A stretch of DNA of 64,000 nucleotides from JAIROC01 sp031553535 (lineage in GTDB: Bacteria > Bacteroidota > Bacteroidia > Bacteroidales > WCHB1-69): positions 130,197-194,196 of the forward strand of contig JAVBLM010000001.1 in the NCBI GenBank assembly GCA_031553535.1, in the 5' to 3' direction. A program made the translations under genes and the position numbers. Positions 1 through 9,071 of this stretch are shown here, piece after piece. Each line of letters opens with the position of its first letter. Within the stretch, counting starts at the first letter, position 1. A model generated the notes under the pieces. That model saw only the letters and a program-made list of their open reading frames with translations, was not told where the DNA came from and searched no databases.

Positions 1-2
1 TT

Positions 3-734
3 GATCCGAAAGATATTGTTTCGGTTTCAATTATGCCTTGTACAGCAAAAAAATACGAAGCCAACCGTTCGGAAATGCGGGATAGTGGATATCAAGATGT
101 GGATTATGTATTAACTACACGCGAATTGGCAACAATGATTCAGCAATCGGGAATAAATGTCTTGACATTGAAAAATGAATCATACGATAGCATTATGGGA
201 GATTCCAGTGGTGCAGGGGTTATTTTTGGTGCTACCGGCGGTGTAATGGAAGCCGCTATCCGTACTGCTTATGAACTTGTGACAGGAAAAGAAGTTCCCT
301 TTGAAGGACTACGTATTACTCCCGTACGCGGTTTTGATGGAATTAAAGAAGCATCCCTCTTGATTGAAAAAACAAAACCGGAGTATGAATTCTTAAAAGG
401 AGTGGAATTGAAAGTGGCCATTGCCCATGGCCTGGCAAATGCCCGCAGATTGGTAGAAGCAATACAGGCAGGTAGTGTAAATTATCATTTTATAGAAGTA
501 ATGGCCTGTCCGGGTGGATGTTTAGGCGGTGGCGGTCAACCTATCCCTACCAACATAGACATTCGCAGCAAACGGATGGACGCCATTTACAAGGAGGATG
601 AAAAAATGGCATACCGTAAATCACACGAGAATCCCGAAGTGATGGCATTGTACGAAGAATTTCTTGGGCAACCTAATGGAGAGGTATCCCATAAACTTTT
701 ACATACATATTACACGGAAAGGAATAGATATTAA
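3..734 (+). CDS. hydA: [FeFe]-hydrogenase catalytic subunit, C-terminal part (5' end outside window)
   Basis: Open frame enters from the left edge; the first in-window ATG (33) lies inside the conserved motif MPCTAKKYE, so the true start is upstream of the window. The 243 residues seen cover the C-terminal half of the H-cluster domain: motif 2 (MPCxxKxxE) at the start, the stretch GVIFGATGGVMEAA, and motif 3 as EVMACPGGCLGGGGQP, whose cysteines bind the H-cluster. Motif 1 and any N-terminal ferredoxin domains are out of view. Intact motifs suggest an active enzyme that evolves H2 from reduced ferredoxin and/or NADH in the cytoplasm. A sensory hydrogenase gene follows 71 bp downstream on the same strand, a known pairing in fermenting anaerobes. 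Whether it is the electron-bifurcating type depends on the upstream genes. Confidence 0.93.
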   Translation, partial: DPKDIVSVSIMPCTAKKYEANRSEMRDSGYQDVDYVLTTRELATMIQQSGINVLTLKNESYDSIMGDSSGAGVIFGATGGVMEAAIRTAYELVTGKEVPFEGLRITPVRGFDGIKEASLLIEKTKPEYEFLKGVELKVAIAHGLANARRLVEAIQAGSVNYHFIEVMACPGGCLGGGGQPIPTNIDIRSKRMDAIYKEDEKMAYRKSHENPEVMALYEEFLGQPNGEVSHKLLHTYYTERNRY

Positions 735-740
735 TTGATC

Positions 741-786
741 CAAGATTAACTTCGTTGAGCTCGCAAGTTCAACGAAGTTAATCTTG
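741..786 (+). terminator. 18-bp perfect stem-loop between the two hydrogenase genes
   Basis: Arms 741-758 and 769-786 are perfect inverted complements around a 10-nt loop and are followed by a T-rich stretch (AATTTTTATATG). It could act as an intrinsic terminator or attenuator lowering expression of the sensory gene relative to the catalytic gene, or be a dispersed palindrome. The loop (GCTCGCAAGT) resembles fragments near 29810, which hints at a repeat family. Confidence 0.5.
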
Positions 787-805
787 AATTTTTATATGTA
801 AAATC

Positions 806-2656
806 ATGTTAGATAATATTATTCAGTTAGATAAAAGTAAATGCAAAGCATGTTATACATGTATCCGTGCCTGTCCTGTAAAGGCAATTCATGTTCGTAA
901 AAACAGTGTATTTCCCCATATTGAGGAAAGTAAATGTATTCTATGTGGTACTTGTATAGGTACATGCGCTTACAATGCCATTTCTTATATCGATTCCAAA
1001 AAGAGTGTAAAGCAATTATTAAATTCGGAAGAAAAAGTTGTTGCCATATGTGCACCTTCTATTGCAGGAGAATTTGATGATATTACGGATTATCGTAAAT
1101 TCGTTAAAATGATCCGATTACTTGGTTTTTCCTATGTAACAGAAATGGCATTCGGAGTGGATATCATTGCTGAACGATATAAAAAGCTTACACATGATGA
1201 ATTTAATGGAAAATATTACCTGACAAGCTGCTGTCCCTCAATAGTCGCTTTGATAGAAAAATTCTATCCGGAACTTATAGGAAACCTGACCCCATACGTC
1301 TCCCCTGCTTCTGCCTGTGCTATTGTTGCCAGAAAATCATATGGGAATAACCTGAAAGTTGTCCACATAACTCCATGTGTTGCCGCAAAGAAAGAAATTG
1401 ACAGATATACCGGCTTGGCAAAAGTAAATGAGGTCTTGACATTTAAAGAATTGCGGGAATTATTTGATGAATTTAAAATCAATGAAACATTCAGCGAGTA
1501 TTCCGATTTTGACGAACCGTTAGGATACAAAGGAAGCATGTATCCTATTTCCCAAGGTTTCTTAGAGGCAACGAGTTTAGATATCAGTCTATTAAAGGAG
1601 AATACAATTACTGCGGATGGTAAAAGTTCCGTTGACGCTGTTGAACAATTCCTGGAATATAATAAAACGATTAAACATAATTTTAACCTTTTCTTTTGTG
1701 AGGGATGCATTATGGGGCCGGGAAGCTCTGACGGAGGAGAAAAATATATGCGATATGCATTGGTTAAGGATTATATAAACAGAAGATTAACGAATTTTGA
1801 TGTTGCAAAATGGCAATATAACATAGATCTTCATTCTAACTACAAAGAATTAAATGCGAAATTCATCAATAAAAAATATGAACTGCCTCCTCCGAGTGAA
1901 TTTGAAATGAAAATAGCATTAAATCATATTACCGAACGAAATAATAATAAAGAAGTTAATTGTGGTGCATGTGGTTTCAATACCTGTAAAGGATTGGCCC
2001 GTGCAATCGCCCAAAATACAGCTATTCCCGAAATGTGCGTTACAAACTCCCAGATCGGTAATCGAGAAACATCCCACTCTTCGAAAAAGATCATTGAAGA
2101 ACTGGATATGATCAAAAGTGAATTAAAAGTAACCAAAACGGCTCTTGACGAAACCAAGGAATTATTATATGCAAAGAATGAAGCATTATCTATTTTCATA
2201 CGAGGACTTAATTCCGGAATCGTTTTCTGTGATGAAAATCTCAAAATCGTAGAGTCCAATCTCGGATTCATAGAAATCTTGGGAGAAGAGGTCAAAGAAA
2301 TACATGATGTTATTCCTTATCTTATTGGGGCAGACCTTAAAACACTTTTGCCCGCTATGCTTATTTCCCAATTTCAATTCATATTAAATCATGATGAGAC
2401 ACGAATTAGCAGGGATGTGGAAATTGAGGAAAAATTAATAAATGTATCTATATTTCAACTAATACCAAAAAAATTAGTAGGCGCCGTATTTCGCAACCTG
2501 CATTCCAAGGAAGAACGTCCTGAGGAAATTATACATCGTGTAACCGAAGTGATAGAAGAAAATCTAAGACAGGTACAACAAATCGGGTTTATCCTTGGAG
2601 AAGGAGCTGCAAAAACAGAAAAAATGCTCAATTCAATTATAAAATCATATGAATAA
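806..2656 (+). CDS. hydS: Sensory [FeFe]-hydrogenase-like protein with ferredoxin, FeS and PAS domains (HydS type)
   Basis: 616 residues. Domains in order: two [4Fe-4S] ferredoxin motifs (CKACYTCIRACP near residue 13, CILCGTCIGTCA near 46); an H-cluster domain with TSCCPSIVALIEKFYP, TPCVAAKKE and a short third motif CEGCIMGPG; a further FeS motif CGACGFNTC near residue 390; a coiled segment; and a PAS domain at about 450-550. In the family, this arrangement with the shortened third motif belongs to the group C/D putative H2-sensing hydrogenases rather than the catalytic group A enzymes. Likely role: sense H2 or redox state and control hydrogenase expression through the PAS region. The partner phosphatase or kinase often encoded beside such genes is not visible; htpG follows instead. 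Upstream genes are out of view. Confidence 0.85.
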   Translation: MLDNIIQLDKSKCKACYTCIRACPVKAIHVRKNSVFPHIEESKCILCGTCIGTCAYNAISYIDSKKSVKQLLNSEEKVVAICAPSIAGEFDDITDYRKFVKMIRLLGFSYVTEMAFGVDIIAERYKKLTHDEFNGKYYLTSCCPSIVALIEKFYPELIGNLTPYVSPASACAIVARKSYGNNLKVVHITPCVAAKKEIDRYTGLAKVNEVLTFKELRELFDEFKINETFSEYSDFDEPLGYKGSMYPISQGFLEATSLDISLLKENTITADGKSSVDAVEQFLEYNKTIKHNFNLFFCEGCIMGPGSSDGGEKYMRYALVKDYINRRLTNFDVAKWQYNIDLHSNYKELNAKFINKKYELPPPSEFEMKIALNHITERNNNKEVNCGACGFNTCKGLARAIAQNTAIPEMCVTNSQIGNRETSHSSKKIIEELDMIKSELKVTKTALDETKELLYAKNEALSIFIRGLNSGIVFCDENLKIVESNLGFIEILGEEVKEIHDVIPYLIGADLKTLLPAMLISQFQFILNHDETRISRDVEIEEKLINVSIFQLIPKKLVGAVFRNLHSKEERPEEIIHRVTEVIEENLRQVQQIGFILGEGAAKTEKMLNSIIKSYE

Positions 2657-2766
2657 AAAATTAAGTATATTGATACCTTATCTATTATTTTTTCATCTTT
2701 TGGCAACTTTAATATTTTAACCTCTCATTTCTCATTTAAATTCTTAAACAAAATAAACATGTCAGA

Positions 2767-2796
2767 TTGTCACTTCGGATTTATGGCATAAGTTTT
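2767..2796 (+). promoter_or_regulatory. Candidate Bacteroidetes promoter of htpG
   Basis: ATTG ending at 2769, a 19-bp spacer, then TAAGTTTT from 2789, one base off the TAnnTTTG -7 consensus. It lies about 35 bp before the htpG start. Read by eye only. Confidence 0.35.
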
Positions 2797-2829
2797 GGAT
2801 ATTGAAAACATATCAAAAAAGAATCAATT

Positions 2830-4701
2830 ATGCAAAAAGGAAGTATAAGTATGCAATCGGAAAATATGTTTCCGATAATTAAAAAATTTTTATATTCTGA
2901 TAATGAAATATTTCTTCGTGAACTGGTTTCTAATGCGGTAGACGCTACAAAGAAATTACAAACCTTGACATCCATGGGAAAAGCGCAAGGAGAATTGGGC
3001 GATCTCACCATAGAAATAAAGGTTGATGAAAAAAACAAAAGCCTGGTCATTTCCGACCGTGGTATTGGAATGACAGGCGAAGAAGTAGACAAATACATTA
3101 ATAATGTAGCCTTTTCCGGTGCAAACGAGTTCCTGGAAAAATACGAAGGAGTTGATGCAAATTCGTTAATTGGGCATTTCGGATTAGGTTTCTATTCCGC
3201 ATTTATGGTGGCCGATAAAGTGGAAATTGTAACTAAATCTTATCTCCCTGATACCACTGCTGTAAAATGGACTTGTAACGGAAGCACTGAATATATAATT
3301 GAAGATACCGTAAAAGAAGATCGTGGAACAGACATTATTCTTTATCTGGCAGAAGATTCCATGGAATTTTTGCAAGAGAATCGGATCTTGAATATCCTTA
3401 CAAAATATTGCCGGTTTTTGCCTGTCCCTATCCGTTTCGGAAATGAAAAGAAGTGGGAAAAGGTAGAAGGACAAGATAAAGATGTGGAAGTAGAAATACC
3501 AAGGATTATCAATGACACAAATCCTATTTGGAAGCTTTCCCCATCCGAACTAAAGAAAGAAGATTATGAGAAGTTTTACAGGGAGCTTTATCCGCACTCT
3601 TTCGACCAACCGTTGTTTAACATTCATATCAATATAGATTATCCTTTTGACCTTACGGGAATATTATATTTTCCCAAGATTAAACAACAGGTCGATTTTC
3701 AGAAAAACAAGATCCAACTATATTGCAATCAAGTGTATATTACAGATCAGCTGGAAGGAATCGTTCCTGAATTCCTGATGTTACTACAGGGGGTTATCGA
3801 TTCTCCGGACATTCCATTGAATGTAAGCAGAAGTTATTTACAAAGCGATAGCAATGTCAAGAAAATATCATCGCATATCACCAAAAAGGTAGCCGATAAA
3901 CTGGAAGAAATGTTTTCCAAGGACAGAGAAGATTTTCAAACAAAATGGGACGATATCCGAATGTTCATGCAATATGGTGTATTAACAGACGAAAAATTTT
4001 ACGAACGTGCAAAAAAATTCCTCCTATTTAAGAATATCGATGGAAAATATTTTACCATTGAGGAATACAAAAAGCAAATCGAATCGTTACAAAAAGACAA
4101 AGATGATACGTTGGTTATATTATACGCCACAAATAATGAAGAACAATATACGCAGATAGAAGCCGCCAAAGGAAAAGGATATGATGTTCTGCTGATGGAT
4201 GGAGCACTGGATATACACTTTATCAATTTGTTGGAACAAACGTTAGAAAAAATAAAATTCGTCCGGGTTGATTCCGATGTTACGGACAAATTGATTGAAA
4301 AGGGAGATAAACCTGTCTCAAAATTAACGGAAGAGCAGCAGAAAAAGCTCAACACCATTTTTGAAGAAGCCACAAATAAAAATAAGTTTACAATTGTCTT
4401 TGAAAATCTAAGCGATACCGATTTTCCTGTTAGTATTACACACCCCGAGTTTATTCGTCGCTGGGCAGATATGCAAAAAATGACAGGGAGTGCACCTATG
4501 TTCGGAATGGATATCCAAAAAAGTAATCTGGTTGTAAATACCAACCATCCTATTATGGAGAAAATCCTGGAGGAAAAAAGCAAGAAAAAAAGATCCGTAT
4601 TGGTTTCCCAGTTGATAGATTTATCCCTGTTGTCTCAACAAATGCTTACCGGGGAATCTCTGGCAGCTTTTGTAAAACGCAGTCTGGAAATATTGAATTA
4701 A
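2830..4701 (+). CDS. htpG: HtpG, Hsp90-family molecular chaperone
   Basis: 623 residues, close to the E. coli length of 624. The N-terminal GHKL ATPase domain shows FLRELVSNAVDA, the DRGIGMT lid/nucleotide motif and GHFGLGFYSAFMVADK. The middle domain contains the NVSRSYLQSD segment with its conserved Arg, and a short C-terminal dimerisation region follows. It is an ATP-dependent cytosolic chaperone for late folding of client proteins and heat-stress tolerance. It is a single gene with its own candidate promoter and a strong terminator, so it appears to be a separate unit from hydS and aspS. No key residue is obviously missing. Confidence 0.97.
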   Translation: MQKGSISMQSENMFPIIKKFLYSDNEIFLRELVSNAVDATKKLQTLTSMGKAQGELGDLTIEIKVDEKNKSLVISDRGIGMTGEEVDKYINNVAFSGANEFLEKYEGVDANSLIGHFGLGFYSAFMVADKVEIVTKSYLPDTTAVKWTCNGSTEYIIEDTVKEDRGTDIILYLAEDSMEFLQENRILNILTKYCRFLPVPIRFGNEKKWEKVEGQDKDVEVEIPRIINDTNPIWKLSPSELKKEDYEKFYRELYPHSFDQPLFNIHINIDYPFDLTGILYFPKIKQQVDFQKNKIQLYCNQVYITDQLEGIVPEFLMLLQGVIDSPDIPLNVSRSYLQSDSNVKKISSHITKKVADKLEEMFSKDREDFQTKWDDIRMFMQYGVLTDEKFYERAKKFLLFKNIDGKYFTIEEYKKQIESLQKDKDDTLVILYATNNEEQYTQIEAAKGKGYDVLLMDGALDIHFINLLEQTLEKIKFVRVDSDVTDKLIEKGDKPVSKLTEEQQKKLNTIFEEATNKNKFTIVFENLSDTDFPVSITHPEFIRRWADMQKMTGSAPMFGMDIQKSNLVVNTNHPIMEKILEEKSKKKRSVLVSQLIDLSLLSQQMLTGESLAAFVKRSLEILN

Positions 4702-4722
4702 CAGAAGTTATTTTATTACTCA

Positions 4723-4765
4723 CAATGCGGACACTAAGGTTATCGAAGTGTCCGCGTTGTTTTAT
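4723..4765 (+). terminator. Intrinsic terminator after htpG
   Basis: 13-bp stem (arms 4723-4735 and 4747-4759, one G-T pair), 11-nt loop, followed by TTTTAT. Confidence 0.8.
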
Positions 4766-4870
4766 ATTGAGAGAGCATTTCGACAAGCTGAATAACCCTC
4801 AATTTGTTTTTGGCCATCCTTTTTGAGAATAATATCTAAGAACAAATAAAATTCACTTCCAAAAAAAGTA

Positions 4871-4878
4871 TAATTTTG
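4871..4878 (+). promoter_or_regulatory. Candidate -7 element for aspS
   Basis: TAATTTTG matches TAnnTTTG and sits about 37 bp before the aspS ATG. I see no good -33 partner. Confidence 0.35.
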
Positions 4879-4915
4879 CTTTTATTTTTTGAAGAACTTT
4901 AAACAAATACAAACA

Positions 4916-6664
4916 ATGTACAGAACAAATACTTGTGGCGAATTGAGCATATCTGATGTCGGACGAAAAGTAATACTTTGCGGATGGGTACAAAAATCAA
5001 GGGATCTGGGGGGAATGACTTTTATTGATCTGAGAGACCGATATGGAATTACACAATTGGCTTTTAACATGGAAACAAATGCAACATTATGTGAACAAGC
5101 CCGGACATTGGGAAGAGAATATGTTATCCAAACAGAAGGTATTGTTGCTGAACGTTATAATAAAAACAAAAATATCCCTACCGGAGATATTGAGATCCAG
5201 GTAGAAAAGATAACCATACTTAACGAAGCGAAAACTCCTCCCTTTACCATCGAAGACAATACCGATGGAGGAGATGAGTTACGCATGCAATACCGGTACC
5301 TGGATATTCGCCGCAACAGTGTAAAAAACAACCTGATGCTTCGTCATAGAATAGGTTTGGAAATCCGTAATTACCTAAGTGGAATAGGCTTTATTGAAAT
5401 AGAAACTCCATTTTTGATTAGTTCCACACCCGAAGGTGCCCGTGATTTCCTTGTTCCTTCGAGGATGAATGAAGGAAAATTCTATGCCCTGCCCCAGTCC
5501 CCGCAAACGTTCAAACAGTTATTAATGATTGGTGGCATGGATAAGTATTTCCAGATAGTAAAGTGCTTCCGTGATGAAGACCTGCGGGCTGACCGTCAAC
5601 CGGAATTTACGCAAGTAGATTGTGAAATGTCGTTTGTAACTCAGGAAGATGTTTTGCAGACATTCGAAGGACTATATAAATATTTGTTTCAAACAGTAAA
5701 AGGTATGTCTATGGAAAACTTCCAACGCATGACTTATGCCGATGCGATGAAATATTATGGTAGCGATAAACCGGATTTACGATTCGGGATGCCATTTGTA
5801 GAACTGAACGAGCTATTGCAACACCGCGATTTTAAAGTATTCAACGAAGCCGAACATATAATCGGCATCTGTGCTGAAAACTGCGCCGGTTTCACCCGGA
5901 AACAACTGGACTCGTTAACCGATTTTGTCAAGCGTCCTCAAGTTGGAGCTAGCGGATTGGTATATGTTTTATGCAATGAAGACGGCAGCTTTAAATCATC
6001 CGTAGATAAATTTTACTCGCAGGAGGATTTGCATGCCGTTTCGATAAAATGTAATGCCAAAGCCGGGGATTTAATTCTGGTACTATGCGGTAAAACAGAG
6101 AAAACACAAAAAGCATTATGCGAATTACGTCTTGAAATGGGTTCTCTCCTCGGCTTACGCGATCCGGAGAAATTCAAACCTTTATGGGTAATTGATTTCC
6201 CATTGTTGGAATGGGATGACGAAACACAACGTTTCTATGCCAAGCACCACCCTTTTACAGCCCCGAAGCCCGAAGACGAAGATTTGTTAAAGAGCGATCC
6301 CGCTGCCGTCCGCGCCAATGCATACGACTTGGTAATTAATGGCGTTGAAGTGGGCGGCGGTTCTGTTCGTATCTTCCAACGTGAATTACAGAAACAAATG
6401 TTTCGGGTATTAGGATTTTCCAATGAAGAAGCCCAAGCAAAGTTCGGCTTCCTGATGAATGCTTTTGAATACGGTGCTCCCCCGCATGCGGGAATTGCCT
6501 TTGGATTCGATCGTATGTGTGCTGTTTTCAATGGTGTTGATTCCATTCGTGATTTTATCGCTTTTCCAAAGAATAACTCGGGAAGAGATGTTATGATCGA
6601 TGCTCCTTCTACTATCAGCGAAGAGCAACTTAAGGAACTTCATATTATTTCTACCGCGAAATAA
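4916..6664 (+). CDS. aspS: Aspartyl-tRNA synthetase
   Basis: 582 residues from the ATG at 4916. A TTG-initiated extension from 4889 is possible but adds residues not expected in the family; starting with MYRTNTCGELS gives the usual N-terminus. The N-terminal OB-fold anticodon domain (VILCGWVQKSRDLGGMTFID) is followed by the class II catalytic core: motif 2 FRDEDLRADRQPEFTQ, a bacterial-type insertion (GAD domain) at about 290-420, and motif 3 near GIAFGFDRM. It charges tRNA-Asp with aspartate in the cytoplasm. It stands alone between the htpG terminator and convergent manA. Confidence 0.97.
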   Translation: MYRTNTCGELSISDVGRKVILCGWVQKSRDLGGMTFIDLRDRYGITQLAFNMETNATLCEQARTLGREYVIQTEGIVAERYNKNKNIPTGDIEIQVEKITILNEAKTPPFTIEDNTDGGDELRMQYRYLDIRRNSVKNNLMLRHRIGLEIRNYLSGIGFIEIETPFLISSTPEGARDFLVPSRMNEGKFYALPQSPQTFKQLLMIGGMDKYFQIVKCFRDEDLRADRQPEFTQVDCEMSFVTQEDVLQTFEGLYKYLFQTVKGMSMENFQRMTYADAMKYYGSDKPDLRFGMPFVELNELLQHRDFKVFNEAEHIIGICAENCAGFTRKQLDSLTDFVKRPQVGASGLVYVLCNEDGSFKSSVDKFYSQEDLHAVSIKCNAKAGDLILVLCGKTEKTQKALCELRLEMGSLLGLRDPEKFKPLWVIDFPLLEWDDETQRFYAKHHPFTAPKPEDEDLLKSDPAAVRANAYDLVINGVEVGGGSVRIFQRELQKQMFRVLGFSNEEAQAKFGFLMNAFEYGAPPHAGIAFGFDRMCAVFNGVDSIRDFIAFPKNNSGRDVMIDAPSTISEEQLKELHIISTAK

Positions 6665-6709
6665 TAGAATAATTTATATTCTTTTTATTCGAATCGTATT
6701 TGAGGAAAC

Positions 6710-7684
6710 TTACAAAATATAAGTTTCTAATAACTTACATTGGGGTCCCGGGTGAATGATTGCACCTTCAATAGAAGCAGGCATGAATACACATTCTCCT
6801 ATCTTAATTGTCTCTTCTCCCTCAGGACAGGTAATCTTAGCCTTTCCCGATAAACAGATATAAATAACAAATGAATCAATATCCGCATAAATCTTTTCCA
6901 CCGGTTTATCAAAGTCCATAAAATTTGTTGCAAAAAATGGTGTGGAGACAATATTGTTCGTATTATTTTGCTGCCTCGAATATTGAATAAACCCATTATC
7001 CGTATCGTTATAATGAATAGCATCCAAAGCATCTTCTATATGCAATGTCCTTAAACTTCCATCTTTATCTTTACGATTATAATCATGTAAGCGGTATGTA
7101 ATGTCCGAGCTTTGCTGGATTTCAGCTAGTAAAATCCCCTTCCCGATTGCATGAACTTTTCCCGAAGGAATAAAAACAGCATCACCGGATTTTACAGTAA
7201 CAAAATGCAAGACTTCCTCTATCGTATTATTCGTAATATGTTCTTTTAGTAATTGCTTATTCATGGGGATATTAAATCCGATATTAAGTTTGGCCCCCGG
7301 ATCGGCATCGATAACATACCACATTTCTGTCTTGCCGTTACAACGATGTTTTTGTCCTGCAAGTTTATCATCAGGATGAACCTGCACAGATAAATCTTTT
7401 TCCGCATCAATAAATTTAATCAATAATGGAAACTCATGCCCAAATTTATCAAACACCTTCTCCCCTACCAAATCACCCATATAGATTTCAATAAGTTCAT
7501 TCAGTGTATTTCCCTCTAAAAATCCATTATCAACCATGCTGGATTCAGGTTCTATTCCTGATATTTTCCACGCTTCACCACAATTGGGCAATGGAGAAAA
7601 ATCCTGTCCTAAAATACGTTTTATCTTATCTCCCCCCCAAATCTTATCTTTAAAGATAGTCTTGAACTTTAATGGATACAGCAT
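6710..7684 (-). CDS. manA: Mannose-6-phosphate isomerase, class I
   Basis: 324 residues, close to the short bacterial class I form. Zinc-site motifs are visible: VQVHPDD, GKTEMWYV and PSGKVHAIG, within a cupin fold; the C-terminal cupin half ends with KLLETYIL. It interconverts mannose-6-phosphate and fructose-6-phosphate, feeding GDP-mannose/GDP-fucose synthesis or mannose use. It is convergent with aspS (46 bp apart) and separated by 174 bp from the three-gene exported-protein set upstream, so it is probably its own unit. Confidence 0.95.
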   Translation of the reverse strand: MLYPLKFKTIFKDKIWGGDKIKRILGQDFSPLPNCGEAWKISGIEPESSMVDNGFLEGNTLNELIEIYMGDLVGEKVFDKFGHEFPLLIKFIDAEKDLSVQVHPDDKLAGQKHRCNGKTEMWYVIDADPGAKLNIGFNIPMNKQLLKEHITNNTIEEVLHFVTVKSGDAVFIPSGKVHAIGKGILLAEIQQSSDITYRLHDYNRKDKDGSLRTLHIEDALDAIHYNDTDNGFIQYSRQQNNTNNIVSTPFFATNFMDFDKPVEKIYADIDSFVIYICLSGKAKITCPEGEETIKIGECVFMPASIEGAIIHPGPQCKLLETYIL

Positions 7685-7858
7685 ATCGAATTATTTATTA
7701 TAATGTTTATACAAAGATATAATTTTTATGTTATTTACGGAAGTCTGCATTGTATCACTTTTATCGGTTTTATCTATTTTATCGGCTTTATCCTTTCTGC
7801 TTGTTGCGTTTTTATATTTCCCGCTGACCTCGCAAACTTCCGCAGACAATCATTATTT

Positions 7859-8479
7859 CTAGTTCTTGCAATTGCATGATCTGGAAAACAGAAACTTTGT
7901 CTTGGGCAATGTAGCTTGCAAAAGTTCCCTGTATTCATCGCCTATATTAATAACACGCATGTCGACAGTCTTCAATGAATTTTCAAGCAGGTTAATTTCT
8001 GTCGGAAATTCAATGATTAAATTACTCCATAAATCCAAATAAGATAACTGAAGCAATTGGGCAATTTCCACCGGAAGAGAAAGTAAATAATTCCGGTTAA
8101 CTATTAATCGCTCTAAGTGAATCAGGTTTTTAATCTTATAAGAAAGACTGTCCAGTTTATTATTAGATAAATCTAGAACGGTCAGGTTGTCTAAGCTCCA
8201 AACAGCATCCGGAACCTTCTTTAATCTCATACTATTAAGATGTAATTCCTGCAGGTTGGGGTACCGTACTATTTTTTCTTCAAAATCATCAGGAAGTTTT
8301 CTTTTAAAGGAAAAACGATATACACTATCTGCCGGAACAAGGTTAGCCTGTTCGAAAGAAGTATATAATGTCTGATTTTGCAGCTGGGAAGAATCCTGCA
8401 ATTGCCCGTAAGAAAAGGATACGGAACACAAACAAAAAGAAAACAACAAAGATTTATTTACTAGTATTCTAAAAATCAT
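7859..8479 (-). CDS. Exported leucine-rich-repeat protein
   Basis: 206 residues. The N-terminus (LLFSFCLCSVSFSYGQ) reads as a signal peptide. Residues about 70-170 form four or five leucine-rich repeats of roughly 23 residues, for example LQELHLNSMRLKKVP, LTVLDLSNNKLDSL and LSYLDLWSNLIIEFP. No catalytic motif is seen. LRR proteins usually mediate protein-protein contacts; the partner is unknown. It is the last gene of a three-gene minus-strand unit and starts 6 bp after the DUF1287 gene ends, so all three are probably cotranscribed and may act together in the envelope. Confidence 0.75.
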   Translation of the reverse strand: MIFRILVNKSLLFSFCLCSVSFSYGQLQDSSQLQNQTLYTSFEQANLVPADSVYRFSFKRKLPDDFEEKIVRYPNLQELHLNSMRLKKVPDAVWSLDNLTVLDLSNNKLDSLSYKIKNLIHLERLIVNRNYLLSLPVEIAQLLQLSYLDLWSNLIIEFPTEINLLENSLKTVDMRVINIGDEYRELLQATLPKTKFLFSRSCNCKN

Positions 8480-8485
8480 AAATAA

Positions 8486-9064
8486 TTATTTTTTATAACA
8501 ATAATGTCCGATAATCACAAAATGAAATAACATATCCTCTTCCATTTGCCCAGCCCCAATATTATGAACTATTTTATAGCGCCGTCCATCGTCAGACTTT
8601 TTATTAACAACAATTCCGATATGAGTAATGCCGCCATCGAGATTCCAACAAACAATATCTCCCGGCTGATAATCTTTCGCATTGTCCGTAATAGGCTTTA
8701 TTTGCCCATGCCTGGAAAAAAAAGTCATTAAATTAGGAACCCTTCGATGGTCAATATTTTTATCGGGACTACTTAAGCCCCATTTCTTAGGGTATTTGGA
8801 AAAATTAGCTGTCATGTCTTCATGCACTTCCTTTTGTAGATCAATTCCCATTTTCCGGTATGCCCGGATTATAACATCGGTACAAACACCTTTATTAGCC
8901 GCAACATCTCCATTGGGATAGGCTATTTTTACATAAGACGGATCATAATCTACCGGTTGCTTTGTCAACTCAAGCGCCGCTTTCGAAAGGCTATCATAAA
9001 AGGTAGTTTGCCCTAGACCTCGTAAAGAGGTAATCAAAAGGAAAACTAGAAAGATTTTTTTCAT
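8486..9064 (-). CDS. Exported DUF1287 family protein (probable NlpC/P60-like fold)
   Basis: 192 residues from the ATG at 9062-9064, chosen because it gives a signal peptide (MKKIFLVFLLITSLRGLGQ); a longer frame reaching 9142 overlaps the upstream gene and lacks such a start. The body shows GVCTDVIIRAYRKMG, with a likely nucleophilic Cys, and GDIVCWNLDGGITHIGIVV, with a likely catalytic His, the hallmarks of DUF1287. The fold resembles cysteine amidases acting on peptidoglycan, but the substrate is not established here. Seven bp separate it from the upstream gene and six from the downstream LRR gene. Confidence 0.8.
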   Translation of the reverse strand: MKKIFLVFLLITSLRGLGQTTFYDSLSKAALELTKQPVDYDPSYVKIAYPNGDVAANKGVCTDVIIRAYRKMGIDLQKEVHEDMTANFSKYPKKWGLSSPDKNIDHRRVPNLMTFFSRHGQIKPITDNAKDYQPGDIVCWNLDGGITHIGIVVNKKSDDGRRYKIVHNIGAGQMEEDMLFHFVIIGHYCYKK

Positions 9065-9071
9065 ATCTTTA

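Noticed and set aside
4889..4915. TTG-initiated nine-residue N-terminal extension of AspS
   Set aside because: The family N-terminus fits the ATG at 4916, and the -7-like element at 4871 would lie too close to the TTG.
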